A stretch of DNA of 64,000 nucleotides from Pirellulales bacterium (GTDB lineage: Bacteria > Planctomycetota > Planctomycetia > Pirellulales > UBA1268). The position numbers and the translations under genes were made by a program. The DNA is taken from the NCBI GenBank assembly GCA_018401745.1, contig JAGYJY010000022.1, positions 158,551 to 222,550 of the forward strand, read 5' to 3'. A model generated the notes under the pieces. The model was given only the letters and a program-made list of their open reading frames with translations. It made no database searches and was not told the origin of the DNA. This document shows positions 48,117 through 57,261 of this stretch, in pieces. Within the stretch, counting starts at the first letter, position 1. Every line of letters begins with the position of its first letter.

Positions 48117-48793
48117 TCCTGCGGTTGGGCGGTGGTCGTTGCGGGGGTCGTCGACGCAGCTGCCTCCGCCGGCAGCTCCGGGAAGGCCTCACGGATGATC
48201 GCCTGCAGCCTGCCGGCCACCGCATCGGCTGCAGCGGTCGCGTCCACCCGCCGCACCCGGCTCGGATCGGCTGCCGCCTCGGCGGTGTAGCCCGCCCGCA
48301 GCCGCTCCCGGAAATCATCCCCCCGGCTCTCCAGCCGGTCGAGGTCGCGGTGCATGCGGGCGGCCGCAGTGGCCAGATCGATGTCGAGCCAGAGCACGAG
48401 GTCTGGCTGCAGGCCGCCGGTCGCCGTCTGGCCGACGCTCCAGACCTGCGAAGGCCCAAGCCCGCCCGCATGCCCCTGGTAGACGACGTTGGACAGCAGA
48501 AAGCGATCACTCACCACCCAGGCTCCACGGGCCAGAGCCGGCCGGATCACCTCCGCCACCAGCTGGGCGCGGGCCGCCATGTAGAGCAGCATCTCGGCGG
48601 TGGCATCGAGCGGAATCTCCTGCCGGTGCAGCAGGATGCTGCGAACTGCATCACCAGCGGCGGTCGAGCCTGGGTCGCGGCAGGTGACCACCTCCGGGCC
48701 GAGCGTCCGCAGCCAGTCGGCCAGCCGCTCCAGCTGCGACGACTTCCCTGAGCCGTCGATGCCCTCGAGCGTGATGAACCTGAGCCGGCACAG
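48113..48793 (-). CDS. tmk: Thymidylate kinase, probable CUG start
   Basis: The enzyme phosphorylates dTMP to dTDP. Markers are the P-loop FITLEGIDGSGKSSQLERLA, the DR motif in WVVSDRFLLSNVVYQGHAGG and the LID region RLESRGDDFRERL. No ATG, GTG or TTG lies in the right frame near the expected start; CTG 48793 is preceded by AAGGA at a 6-base spacing and gives 226 residues, beginning LCRLRFITLEGIDG. The frame remains open further upstream through the TPR gene, but that part is not Tmk. It is coupled to holB. Confidence 0.88.
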   Translation of the reverse strand: MCRLRFITLEGIDGSGKSSQLERLADWLRTLGPEVVTCRDPGSTAAGDAVRSILLHRQEIPLDATAEMLLYMAARAQLVAEVIRPALARGAWVVSDRFLLSNVVYQGHAGGLGPSQVWSVGQTATGGLQPDLVLWLDIDLATAAARMHRDLDRLESRGDDFRERLRAGYTAEAAADPSRVRRVDATAAADAVAGRLQAIIREAFPELPAEAAASTTPATTTAQPQE

Positions 48794-48852
48794 CGTGAAT
48801 CCTTGGAGAGCGGTGGAGCAACCGGCTAGCCGAGCGGCCCTCCGCCCGGGCG

Positions 48853-49432
48853 TCAGCTGCCGCAGGAATCGGTGGGGCGGCCTTCGACCACGCCGCGAAT
48901 ACCGAGTGTATCGGCGGGGTCGAGCTGGGTCGTGCGGCGGAGCAGATCGCGGGCCATCGGGTCCGCGGCCGGTGGCCACGAGCGTGTGGGCGAGGCCCTT
49001 GGCGGCCTCAAAGAAGACGCGGTTGCCCTCAAGCGCGTAGGGCAGCGGGCCGGTCATGCCAGCCGCCTCGACAGCCCGCAAAACCAGCTCGTAGGCCCGG
49101 CCGAAGTGGCCGCGGGCGAGCTTCGGATCGCCGTCGTCGAGGGCGATTAGGCCCAGCTGAACGTGGGCGTCGAGGAAGTCGGGGCACTCCGAGAGCAGCC
49201 ACACGAGCTCATCGCGGGCGATCTCCATCTCGCCGGCGGCCATCATCGCCTCCACCTCCTCAAGGTCTTCCTTCCGCTGGCGGCTGCACCGCGGATGCAC
49301 CAGCTCCCACACGGGCTCGCCGCTGGCATGTTCGCGGCGGGCGAGGCTGAGCCGATCGCCGCGAGGCGAGGCCTTCTTCGCACCGCTGCGGCCGCGGCTC
49401 TTTTTTTGAGGCTGGGGGGAGTTGTCGGGCAT
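48853..49432 (-). CDS. TPR-like protein (one-base frameshift)
   Basis: ATG 49432 gives MPDNSPQPQKKSRGRSGAKK, a basic N-terminus, then helical repeats (EVEAMMAAGEMEIARDELVW, CPDFLDAHVQLGLIALDDGD, FGRAYELVLRAVEAAG) of TPR type. The 580-base length is one over a multiple of three. The frame breaks at about 48958-48971; one base off, it continues MARDLLRRTTQLDPADTLGI, RGVVEGRPTDSCGS and stops at 48853. The corrected protein is about 192 residues, probably cytoplasmic. Its role is unknown; it sits upstream of tmk-holB. Confidence 0.7.
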
Positions 49433-49558
49433 GAGCACCGCCTGGCGGGAAACCGGGGAGGGCCCGGTAGACTTCACCGGTTTTTGGACCCGACCGGGCG
49501 GCGGATTGCAAGGGGTGGCGATGGCCGCCCTTCCGCCGCTGCACCCTTTCCCTTGGAG

Positions 49559-50788
49559 ATGCCGCCCGTGGCCCGAGCGAGGAAGCCGACGCCCGCGCCG
49601 CCTCAGCCCTCCGCTGAGGCGGGCAGCCCAGCCTCTGCCTGGCCGCTTTCGGCGCGTGAGCGATCGCTGGTCAGCCGGCGACTGCTGGCCTGGTTTCGCC
49701 GGCACGGCCGCGACCTGCCCTGGCGGCGCGACGCCCAGCCGTATCGGGTGTGGGTCAGCGAGATCATGCTCCAGCAGACCCAGGTGGAGCGGGTCTGCGA
49801 CTACTTCCGCCGATTCCTGGAGCGGTTTCCCAGCGTGGAGCGGCTGGCCGAAGCCAGCGAGGCCGACGTGCTCGCCGCCTGGCAGGGCCTGGGCTACTAC
49901 CGCCGGGCCCGGCAGCTGCATGCCTGCGCGCAGCGGGTGGTGGCCGAGCATGCCGGGCGGTTTCCGAGCACCGTCGCCGAGCTCTCCGCCCTGCCGGGCA
50001 TCGGCCGCTACACCGCCTCTGCGATCAGTTCGATCGCCTTTGGCCGGCCTGAGCCGATCGTGGAGGCCAACTCGCGGCGAGTGCTTGCCCGGCTGGCCGG
50101 CTACGACCGGCCGCTCTCCGGCACCGCGGGCGATGGACCGATCTGGGAGATCGCCGCGGGGCTCGTGCCTGCCCGCCAGGCCGGGCTCTTCAATCAGGCT
50201 CTGATGGATCTCGGCGCGATGGTCTGTCGGCCTGCCGCCCCTTCCTGCACCGCCTGCCCGCTCGCCCGCCACTGCGTCGCCCTTCGCGACGGCCGCACCG
50301 ACGAGCTGCCGCGGCTGGCCACACCGAAGCCGAGCGTGGCGATCGAGGAGGTCGCCCTGCTGGTGGTGCACGACGGCCAGCTGCTGGTCGTGCAGCGGGG
50401 CGAAGCTGAGTGGTGGGCCGGGCTCTGGGATGTGCCGAGGGCCGCCGGGCCGCTCGGCCCCCTCCGCCGGGCCGCGGCCCGCGACGGCCGGCTGCTTGGC
50501 GAGGTTCGCTACGGCGTCACCCACCACCGGGTGCGGGTCGACGTCGTGCAGCTGCCCGCGGAGGCTGCCGCGGCCGCCCGTGCGACCGTTGCCGACGGAT
50601 CGCGAAGTCCAGCCTCAGCCCTCGGCGTCGCCCTGGCCAGCGAGCCCGCCGCCACTGCCTGGGTGTCTCTCAGCGGTCTGGCCGCCCTGGCAATGCCCTC
50701 CCCGGCCCGCCGCATCCTCGAGCTGCTGACCAGCCCGCTGCCAGCCTCGCCAGGTGAACACATCTCGTCGTCGTCGATCTCCGCGTAG
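49559..50788 (+). CDS. mutY: A/G-specific adenine glycosylase
   Basis: MutY removes adenine mispaired with 8-oxoguanine. The HhH core is complete: LPWRRDAQPYRVWVSEIMLQ with QTQVERV (catalytic Glu), GYYRRARQLHACAQRVV, LPGIGRYTASAISSIAFG, and the iron-sulfur site C-x(6)-C-x(2)-C-x(5)-C (CRPAAPSCTACPLARHC). Where E. coli has the catalytic Asp of LDGNV, this protein reads VEANSRRV, so the position is Glu. A NUDIX-like C-terminal domain (VALLVVHDGQLLVVQRG, WWAGLWDVPRA) checks oxoG. ATG 49559 is used; GTG 49568 has better spacing (9 bases) from GGAG. Confidence 0.9.
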   Translation: MPPVARARKPTPAPPQPSAEAGSPASAWPLSARERSLVSRRLLAWFRRHGRDLPWRRDAQPYRVWVSEIMLQQTQVERVCDYFRRFLERFPSVERLAEASEADVLAAWQGLGYYRRARQLHACAQRVVAEHAGRFPSTVAELSALPGIGRYTASAISSIAFGRPEPIVEANSRRVLARLAGYDRPLSGTAGDGPIWEIAAGLVPARQAGLFNQALMDLGAMVCRPAAPSCTACPLARHCVALRDGRTDELPRLATPKPSVAIEEVALLVVHDGQLLVVQRGEAEWWAGLWDVPRAAGPLGPLRRAAARDGRLLGEVRYGVTHHRVRVDVVQLPAEAAAAARATVADGSRSPASALGVALASEPAATAWVSLSGLAALAMPSPARRILELLTSPLPASPGEHISSSSISA

Positions 50789-50789
50789 A

Positions 50790-51056
50790 ATGGCCTTCAT
50801 GCAAACACGAAACAGTCCCGATGACGTGCCGCATCCCGCAGGCCCCGACGACGGCGAATGGCTCGAGTGGTACGCACTGACGCCGCAGCAACGCATCGAG
50901 GAATCCGCCAAACTCTGGGCCACGTATCTCACCCTGGGAGGCTCCCTTGACCCCGAGCCCGATCCTCAGAGTCCTTTCTTCTCTGCAGAGGAATGGCGTC
51001 AGATATCTGCTCATGGGCGGGCAGGCCTGCGTGGTGTACGGCGGAGCGGAGTTTAG
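50790..51056 (+). CDS. Small partner protein of a nucleotidyltransferase
   Basis: The product (ATG 50790 or 50799) is about 85-88 residues: an acidic N-terminus and WLEWYALTPQQRIEESAKLW, ATYLTLGGSLDPEPDPQSPF, a pattern I associate with small proteins that precede nucleotidyltransferases. The gene overlaps the nucleotidyltransferase by about 110 bases, unusually long. It starts two bases after mutY ends. Confidence 0.6.
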   Translation: MAFMQTRNSPDDVPHPAGPDDGEWLEWYALTPQQRIEESAKLWATYLTLGGSLDPEPDPQSPFFSAEEWRQISAHGRAGLRGVRRSGV

Positions 51057-51696
51057 CCGAGACACGGACATCGTCGTGGTCGCCGACCACGCCAACCTAC
51101 GCCGGCTTGAGGCTTCCGTTACCGAACTTCAGGCCGAGGTGATCGCGATACCGCCCTTTGAAGCCGGCCATCTCCGGGCCGGACTTGCGGTTCACTTTCG
51201 CTGCCACGTTCCAGAGGCTGCTGGCATTCGTCTCGATGTGATGAGCACCCTTCGCGGTCTGCCAGAGTTTGAGACCCTCTGGTCGCGAAGGACAACCATC
51301 GATGTGGCGGGGCAGCTGATCGAACTCTTGGCACTCCCCGACCTTGTGACCGCCAAAAAGACGCAACGAGAAAAAGACTGGCCGATGATCACCAGGCTTC
51401 TCGAGGCCCACTGGATGCAGACACCCCGGCCGGCATCCGATGCTGCGATCACGTTCTGGCTGAGCGAACTGCGGACCCCGAGCCTGCTCATTCAGGCCGC
51501 CGCCGACTCACACGACATGGCGACCCGCCTTCGCGGGCAACGGCCTCTCCTCTCCGCCGCCATCGCACGAGACGAGCCGGAAGTCCGGCGTATGCTTCGA
51601 GCGGAACAGGAAGCCGAGCAGGCGGCGGACCGGGCCTACTGGCAGCCGCTGAAGCAGCAGCTTGAGGCCCTACGGCTCTCACGCAGAAACAACTGA
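50947..51696 (+). CDS. Nucleotidyltransferase-fold protein
   Basis: The 249-residue protein starts at TTG 50947 (MTPSPILRVLSSLQRNGVRY). It has LLMGGQACVVYGGAEFSRDT and DIVVVADHANLRRL, the GG...D-x-D signature of polymerase-beta-type nucleotidyltransferases, and IELLALPDLVTAKKTQREKD. The C-terminal third is helical and charged. It is coupled to the small gene upstream and marks the left edge of the second accessory region. Confidence 0.72.
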   Translation: MTPSPILRVLSSLQRNGVRYLLMGGQACVVYGGAEFSRDTDIVVVADHANLRRLEASVTELQAEVIAIPPFEAGHLRAGLAVHFRCHVPEAAGIRLDVMSTLRGLPEFETLWSRRTTIDVAGQLIELLALPDLVTAKKTQREKDWPMITRLLEAHWMQTPRPASDAAITFWLSELRTPSLLIQAAADSHDMATRLRGQRPLLSAAIARDEPEVRRMLRAEQEAEQAADRAYWQPLKQQLEALRLSRRNN

Positions 51697-51788
51697 CCGG
51701 CCCGCTGTGGCGTTGTCTCCCGAGCGTTACCACACCGCAAAGAGATCGTGATCGCCTACGGGGCAACAGAGCGTGAAACGCTGCGACA

Positions 51789-51960
51789 GCGGCGGCGGGC
51801 GGCGATGGCTCAAATGCCAGCAGCAATGGCGAGCATCACGTAGGTCGAGGGCTCGGGCACGGCGGTGACCGTCACGAAGGTCCGCGTGCCGGAGCCCGGC
51901 AGGAAGTCGGCCGTGTAGTTCAGCGGCTGGGCAGTCGTAGGGCTCGCCGTGTTGTAGGCG
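51789..51960 (-). pseudogene. Orphan PEP-CTERM gene 3' end with an internal stop
   Basis: The minus strand encodes YNTASPTTAQPLNYTADFLP, GSGTRTFVTVTAVPEPSTYV and MLAIAAGI, then TGA where the other copies have GGA, then AIAARRR. The upstream boundary is near 51960, just before the HEPN gene. Nothing else is seen in 51697-51999. Confidence 0.8.
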
Positions 51961-51999
51961 CTGCAGGCGGGCTCCCGGATCTGAACACCCCTTCGTCGC

Positions 52000-52260
52000 T
52001 CAGCGGAGTCGCAGCGTCGCGCGGATCATGGCTCGCACCCTCCGAGCATCGGCGATTGCAGTCTTCGCCAAGGTCCGTGTTGCCGTGTCGCCGGGATATC
52101 GAAAGAGGACCGCATAGCTCGTGAGTGTTTCGAGAAACGGCCTTGATACTTCCCACAGCGGCTCGATTGGCAAGACCTCGTCTAAGAGCGCCACGCGATC
52201 GTGCGTTCGCGGTATCGGCTGCCCGGCTTTGGCAATCCACTCACGGGTGTGCGGCTTCAT
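52000..52260 (-). CDS. HEPN-domain protein with deleted core
   Basis: The 86-residue protein starts at ATG 52260 with MKPHTREWIAKAG and passes straight into QPIPRTHDRVALLDEVLPIE and LTSYAVLFRYPGDTATRTLA. Usual HEPN partners of MNT enzymes have about 40 more residues between these parts, holding the first helix pair and the R-x(4-6)-H ribonuclease motif. That segment is missing in frame, so the toxin should be inactive. The start overlaps the MNT gene by 20 bases. Confidence 0.72.
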   Translation of the reverse strand: MKPHTREWIAKAGQPIPRTHDRVALLDEVLPIEPLWEVSRPFLETLTSYAVLFRYPGDTATRTLAKTAIADARRVRAMIRATLRLR

Positions 52261-52561
52261 GCAACACTTTCCCGTGCTCAAGCACCGTTTTGAGAAACTG
52301 ATCACCAAGCTGCAGCCGCTGTCGGATCGTACGAGGAGAGCGAACAATCAGGTCGAGTGGAAAACCGGCGGAAATCCGGCGACGAATTCGCGCTGCCTGC
52401 TCCGCTGCAGGCCCGGAGTGCGACATGACCACCAACAGATCGACATCCGAATCCTGATGCTGCGTGCCCATCGCGTAGGACCCAAACAGCACGACTCGCT
52501 CTGGCTGAAACTCCCGAACGATCGCGTCAACGTAGTGGCGGATGCTCGCGCGGGATATCAT
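52241..52561 (-). CDS. Minimal nucleotidyltransferase (MNT-type antitoxin)
   Basis: The 106-residue protein has the MNT signature in VVLFGSYAMGTQHQDSDVDL followed by LVV, that is G-S-x(10)-D-x-D. In HEPN/MNT systems this enzyme neutralises the HEPN RNase by AMPylating it. It lies upstream of and overlaps the HEPN gene. The 165 bases to gene B on the left-to-right order (52562-52726) show no gene. Confidence 0.85.
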   Translation of the reverse strand: MISRASIRHYVDAIVREFQPERVVLFGSYAMGTQHQDSDVDLLVVMSHSGPAAEQAARIRRRISAGFPLDLIVRSPRTIRQRLQLGDQFLKTVLEHGKVLHEAAHP

Positions 52562-52726
52562 GGGCGACGACCGGTGGGAGAAGTGGAGGATCTACTCCCC
52601 AAGATACCGCATCCCGTGGCAACGCCGCACCGCCCGACAGCATGCGCGATGACCACATCGCCTCTGAATATCCGGTGCCGCCGCCCGTCCCCGCCGCCCC
52701 TCAGACATCGCCACTTCATTGATGGC

Positions 52727-55700
52727 TCACGCCGCGGTGCGGCGGCGGCGGGCGGCGATCGCTCCGATGCCGGCGGCGATGGCGAGCATCACGTAGGTCG
52801 AGGGCTCAGGGACGGCCGTGACCGTCACGAAGGTCTGCGTGCCGGAGCCCGGCAGGAAGTCGGCCGAGTAGTTCAGCGGCTGGGTCGTCGTCGGGCTCGC
52901 CGTGTTGTAGGCGTAGTCGTAGTCGATCTCCCACATCTGGCTGCCGACGAAGAAGCGGCTGCCGTCGGCGAGCGGCTGGCTGTTGTAGGTGAAGACGCCG
53001 CCGTCCCAGGTGCCGGTGTAGTTGATCATCGCGAACACGGTCGTGTCTTCGAACGAACTGCCCCGGCTGGCTGCCGATGTCAGCGAACGAGAGCAGTGAG
53101 CCGGAGGCGATGTCGAGGTTGCCGTTGACCACCAGCAGGTCGGCGGCGGTGCCGAGGCTGTTGAGATCGCTTGAATCGACCTCGTAGGCGAAGATCGCCC
53201 CGCTGGCGAAGGTCGTGGCGCCTGCCGTGAGCACGACTCGATGCTGTTGCCCGGGGCGAGCGTGCCGCCGCTCTGCACGGCGCACGCTGCCGGCGATGCT
53301 CCCGATGCCGCCGAGGATCGCCGCCGGAGACGGTGACAGCCGTGCTTGCGAGCGCATCGTTCACCGAGAGCCGGCCGGCCGTCACGCTCGTCGCGCCCGT
53401 GTAGGTCTGGGCCGCCGAGAGCACGAGGTTGCCGGCACCGCTCTTGGTGAGCGTGCCAGTGCCGCTGATCACGCCGGCGTAGGTGCCGCCGGTGGCGTCG
53501 TCGAAGACGAGGGCGGAGGCGTTGCTGATGTTGCCCTGGAGGCTGGCGGTCGTGCCGACGAGCGTGCCCGCCGAGATCGTCGTGCCGCCAGAGTATGTGT
53601 TGGCACCGGTGAGCGTCAGGGTGTCGGAGCCCTGCCTGCGTCACGGAGCCCGAGCCGGAGATGACGTTGGCGACCGAGATCGCGTCGCTGCGGTTGAAGA
53701 TCACCGCCGAGTCGTTGGTGACGCTGCCGCTGCCGAGCGAGCCGGTCGTGCCGCCGCTGCCGATCTGGAGCGTGCCGGCGGAGATGATCGTGTCGCCCTG
53801 GTAGGTGTTCGCCCCGGTGAGCACGAGCGTGCTCGGCGTGTCGAGCGTGAAGCCGCCGGTGCCGGTGAGGTTGCCCGCGATCGTGGCCACCACGGGATCA
53901 TTCAGCGTGAACGAGCCTGCGCCTACCCCATCGAACGTGTGCAGTGTGTAGCCATCTGCCGAGCCCGTCCCGGACGTGACGGTGCCGCCGGTTGCCTGAG
54001 CTGCCCCGAAGTAGCGGACCACCACGATCCCCGAGCCACCGGCACCACCATGCACGCCGCCACCGAAGCCACTGCCGCCGGACTGGCCGCCGCCACCGCC
54101 GCCGCCCGTGTTGGCCGCCCCGTCAGAACCACTCTCTGCGGTCGCCGCTCGAACCCCCGCCGCCTGCACCGCCGCCGCCGAGGCCGCCGGCACCGCCCGG
54201 CGCGGCCACTGCGTGGTCGCATATCCCGAACCACCGCCGCCGCCGGCATACCACTGCGGTCGAGCCCGTGATGTCGCTCGACAAGCCGGCGCCACCGGCC
54301 CCGCCGCCCGCGTCGCTGGTGCCCGCCGTGCCGGCCGCTCCCGCCCCGCCGCCGCCACCGGCGACAAAGACGCTGCTGTCGCCGGGGATATCACTCCGCC
54401 GGTCACCGCCGCCGCCGGCATTGCCTTGGCCGGCGGTGCCCGCAGCGCCACTCGAGCTCGCGATCGACCCGGCGCCGCCGCCGGAACCACCCGAGGTGGG
54501 TGCACCACCGTTGTAGGTGCCCCCGGCACCGCCCCCCAGACTGATGACGGCACCAAACTGGGAGTTTTCACCCGGATTGCCCGCTCCGGCCGTCTCGCGA
54601 TCAGACCTCGCGCCGCCGGCACCGACGACAACGGGCGTGACGGTCTCGGTCACCCCGACGGCACCGGTCCGAAAGCCCCCGGCACCGCCACCACCGCCGT
54701 AGCCATCGACGCCGCTGCCGCCGCCGGCGACCACCAGGTATTCAACCGGCAAGGCCGCACCCAGCGACGTGCCCGCCGCCGCCGCGGTGAGCACGATCTC
54801 ATTGGCGATCGACACCCCGGGGGCCAGCGTCAGGCCGCCGCCGGAGAGCGTGACGCTGCCCGAGCCGAGGGCCGTATTGCCGCCCGCCACGAGCAAGCCG
54901 TTATTGACCACCGTTCCGCCTGTGTAGGCATTGGCACCGGTGAGCGTCAGCTGCCCGGCCCCATCCTTGACGACGCTACCGCCAGTTCCCGTGATGACGC
55001 CGCCGTAGCCCGATGAGGCAGCCGTGTCGATCGTCAGCGTGCCGGCCCCGGCGTCCAGGGTGCCTCCCGAGCCGCTTAAGCCGGCGAGCGTCGTGGAAGC
55101 ATGAGCCGTCAGATCGAGCGTGCCGCCGATCAACGTCACCGAACTCGTGGTCGGCAGCGAGCCGCCGGATCCGAGAACCAGTGAGCCAGCTTCCACGCGG
55201 ACGGGGCCCGTCAACGTGTTGGAACCGGTGAGCGTCAGCGCGCCCGTGCCCTGCTTCGTGAGGCCGCCGGTGCCGGAGAGCACACCCGCGTAGGTCGTGC
55301 TCGTGTCGTTGCCGCCCACCGCGAGGGTGTTGGCACCGAGGGCCAGGGCCTTGCCTCCGGCGAGACCGCCGAGCGAGTAGGTGGTGGTGCCGGCGACGGC
55401 GAGAGCCACGGTGCCCGTGTCGGTCAGTTCGAGGTCAAGGGTAGACCCCGCGAGGGCCGCCGCGTGGCCGATATTGAGCGTGCCGGCCGTGGCGCGGGTG
55501 GAGCCGGTGAAGGTGTTGGCCGCGGCGAGCGTGAGCGTGCCTGGGCCGGCGTAGACGAGGTTGCCCGTGCCGTCGATCGCGCCGGTGAGCGTGGCGCCGA
55601 GGCGGGTGTTCATGTCGACGCCGGAGAGGTCGAAGTCGCCGTTGGCGTTGAAGGTGTGCCAGGTGGTGCCGCCGCCCGAGCCGATCGTGCCCCCGACGTT

Positions 55701-56698
55701 GCCGAGCGACGCTCCCGCGTAGCGAACGACGACCACGCCCGAGCCGCCGTCGCCTCCCTTGGTGTTGTTATTGTCGGAGAGCGATGTGTTGTAGCGGCCC
55801 GAGCCACCGCCACCACCGCCGGTGTTTGATGTTGCCGCGCTGCCAGCCGCGGCCTGCGAGCCGCCGCTGTCGCCGCCGTTGCCGCCGCCGTCGGTGCCCG
55901 TGCCGGCCGTGGTCGTGCCGCCACCGCGAACGCCGCCGCCACCACCACCGCCAAACGCCTGGCTGGTGCCGCGAATGCTCGTGGCCACGCCGGCCCCGCC
56001 GTTGCCGGCGGTCACGGATGTATCACCGTCGGAAGGGTCGCATCGAGTCCGATGCTCCCGGCTCCGCCGCCACCGCCGCCGCCATATCGCACAGCCGAGC
56101 TCTCGCTACCCTTCACGCCGTTGCCGCCATCGAAGCCGCCCGTTCCGGTGCCGCCGGTGCGTGGGCGAACTGCTGCCGTTACCGCCGCCGCCCGAGGCAC
56201 CGTTGCCGCCCGATTGATTCGTGCTCGCGCCGAAGCCGCCGCCGGCAGCCGTGAGATCGAAGGCCGTCGAACTGCCGCCGGCCGCCGCTGGCTGCGCGCC
56301 CGTGAGCCCCTCGCCGCCGGCACCGCCGGCACCCACGGTGATTCCATACGACGTGCTGCCGAGTTGCAGCGGACCCGCCCCGGTGTTGCCCGTCTCACCC
56401 GTCACATGCCCGAGCACCCGACCGCCGCCACCGCCGCCGCCGGCCCCGAGCCCAGGCGTGCCACCACCCCCGCCGCCGCCACCGACGATGAGGTAGTCGG
56501 CAAAGAAGCCGAGGTCGAAAGTCGTGTCGCCGGAGAGCGTGTAGGCCGTGGAGATCGAGTTGGAGCCGCTCGTGCCGTCGAGGGTGACGCTCGTCTGAGC
56601 GTGGGCGGTCGCGGCGGCGAACGCAGTGGCAAACGCGAAGGCGGCGATGGCGGCGAGGAACGAGCTGGCGAGGCGGCGGGCGGAAGGGAGATCGTCAT
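52727..56698 (-). pseudogene. PEP-CTERM autotransporter-repeat surface protein B (many frameshifts)
   Basis: ATG 56698 (MTISLP) is one base out of frame with the signal peptide SFLAAIAAFAFATAFAAATA because a G run near 56683 is one shorter than in gene C. Then come a Gly-rich domain (ADYLIVGGGGGGGG), beta-strand repeats open from 56015 to about 54270 (for example GTGALTLTGSNTLTGPVRV), a second Gly-rich domain (VEYLVVAGGGSGVDGYGGG), more repeats, and the C-terminus NSQPLADGSRFFVGSQMWEI, TAVPEPSTYVMLAIAAGIGA, RRRRTAA. Frame changes are seen near 56160, 56020, 54255, 54150, 53640, 53350 and 53060. The intact protein would have about 1,320 residues. Confidence 0.72.
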
Positions 56699-57261
56699 GG
56701 CGGCGGCTTCTAAATCGGCTGGGGTTTCGGCGTCCGTCAGGCCGGGTCGCCCCGGCTCGGCGGTGTCGAGGCGGGGTTGCCGCTGCGACGCCCTGAAAAA
56801 CCTGCAAAATCCGCGCCAAAAACTGCCGCCGCGCCGTCGCACCAGGGGAACGAGCCGCGGCGAGCCGTCGCGGACGGGAAAAACCAGAGGCGTCGGCCGC
56901 AAAAATCGCCGCCGCCAACCACCCCCTCGCTAGTGGTGGCGCAAATCGCTCCACCAGGTGGGGCAAAACGTATAACGCGCCGCGACTAATTCGGCCCAAA
57001 AGTGGAGCGATTCGCTCCATAGTCGCGCGCGACGACATGCGGAAGAGGGGAGAGTGAAAACGGGACGGGTCCTGAGGCCGCACAGCGGCCTCGGCAGAGC
57101 CGAGGGACCTGCCGGCCTGCGGCCGACAGCCCCTCAAGACCCGTCCCGGAGCCCGATCAACCGGGGCGTCGTCCCCAGCGAAGACAACTCAAGGAAACCG
57201 CCTCCTCAACCAGCCCTGCGCATGACGGCAGTCCGTCAACGGTCGATGCTCTGTTCACCGC
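56699..57261 (-). repeat. PEP-CTERM leader repeat copy 4 and tandem-gene spacer
   Basis: This spacer between the start of gene B and the end of gene C holds the conserved leader core (56934-57020) with a possible promoter and the TGGAGCGATTCGCTCCA palindrome, and then the structured GGGACGGGTC element (57061-57149). The spacer is nearly identical to 35083-35580. No gene is present. Confidence 0.7.
57061..57149. repeat. Structured GGGACGGGTC repeat element
   Basis: The ends CGGGACGGGTCCTGAGG and CCTCAAGACCCGTCCCG pair, with inner inverted repeats, as at 35378-35466. It lies about 110 bases after the stop of gene C is expected on the other side, so a terminator-like function for the plus or minus transcript is possible but unproven. 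Confidence 0.6.

Noticed and set aside
48794..50527. A single 804-residue protein on the minus strand
   Set aside because: It runs through the TPR gene, the mutY antisense and tmk; only the tmk part and part of the TPR gene are real.
29304..51830. UGA recoded as glycine
   Set aside because: TGA is the normal stop of clear genes here (for example glnB, the ECF sigma gene and pheS), so recoding is not supported.
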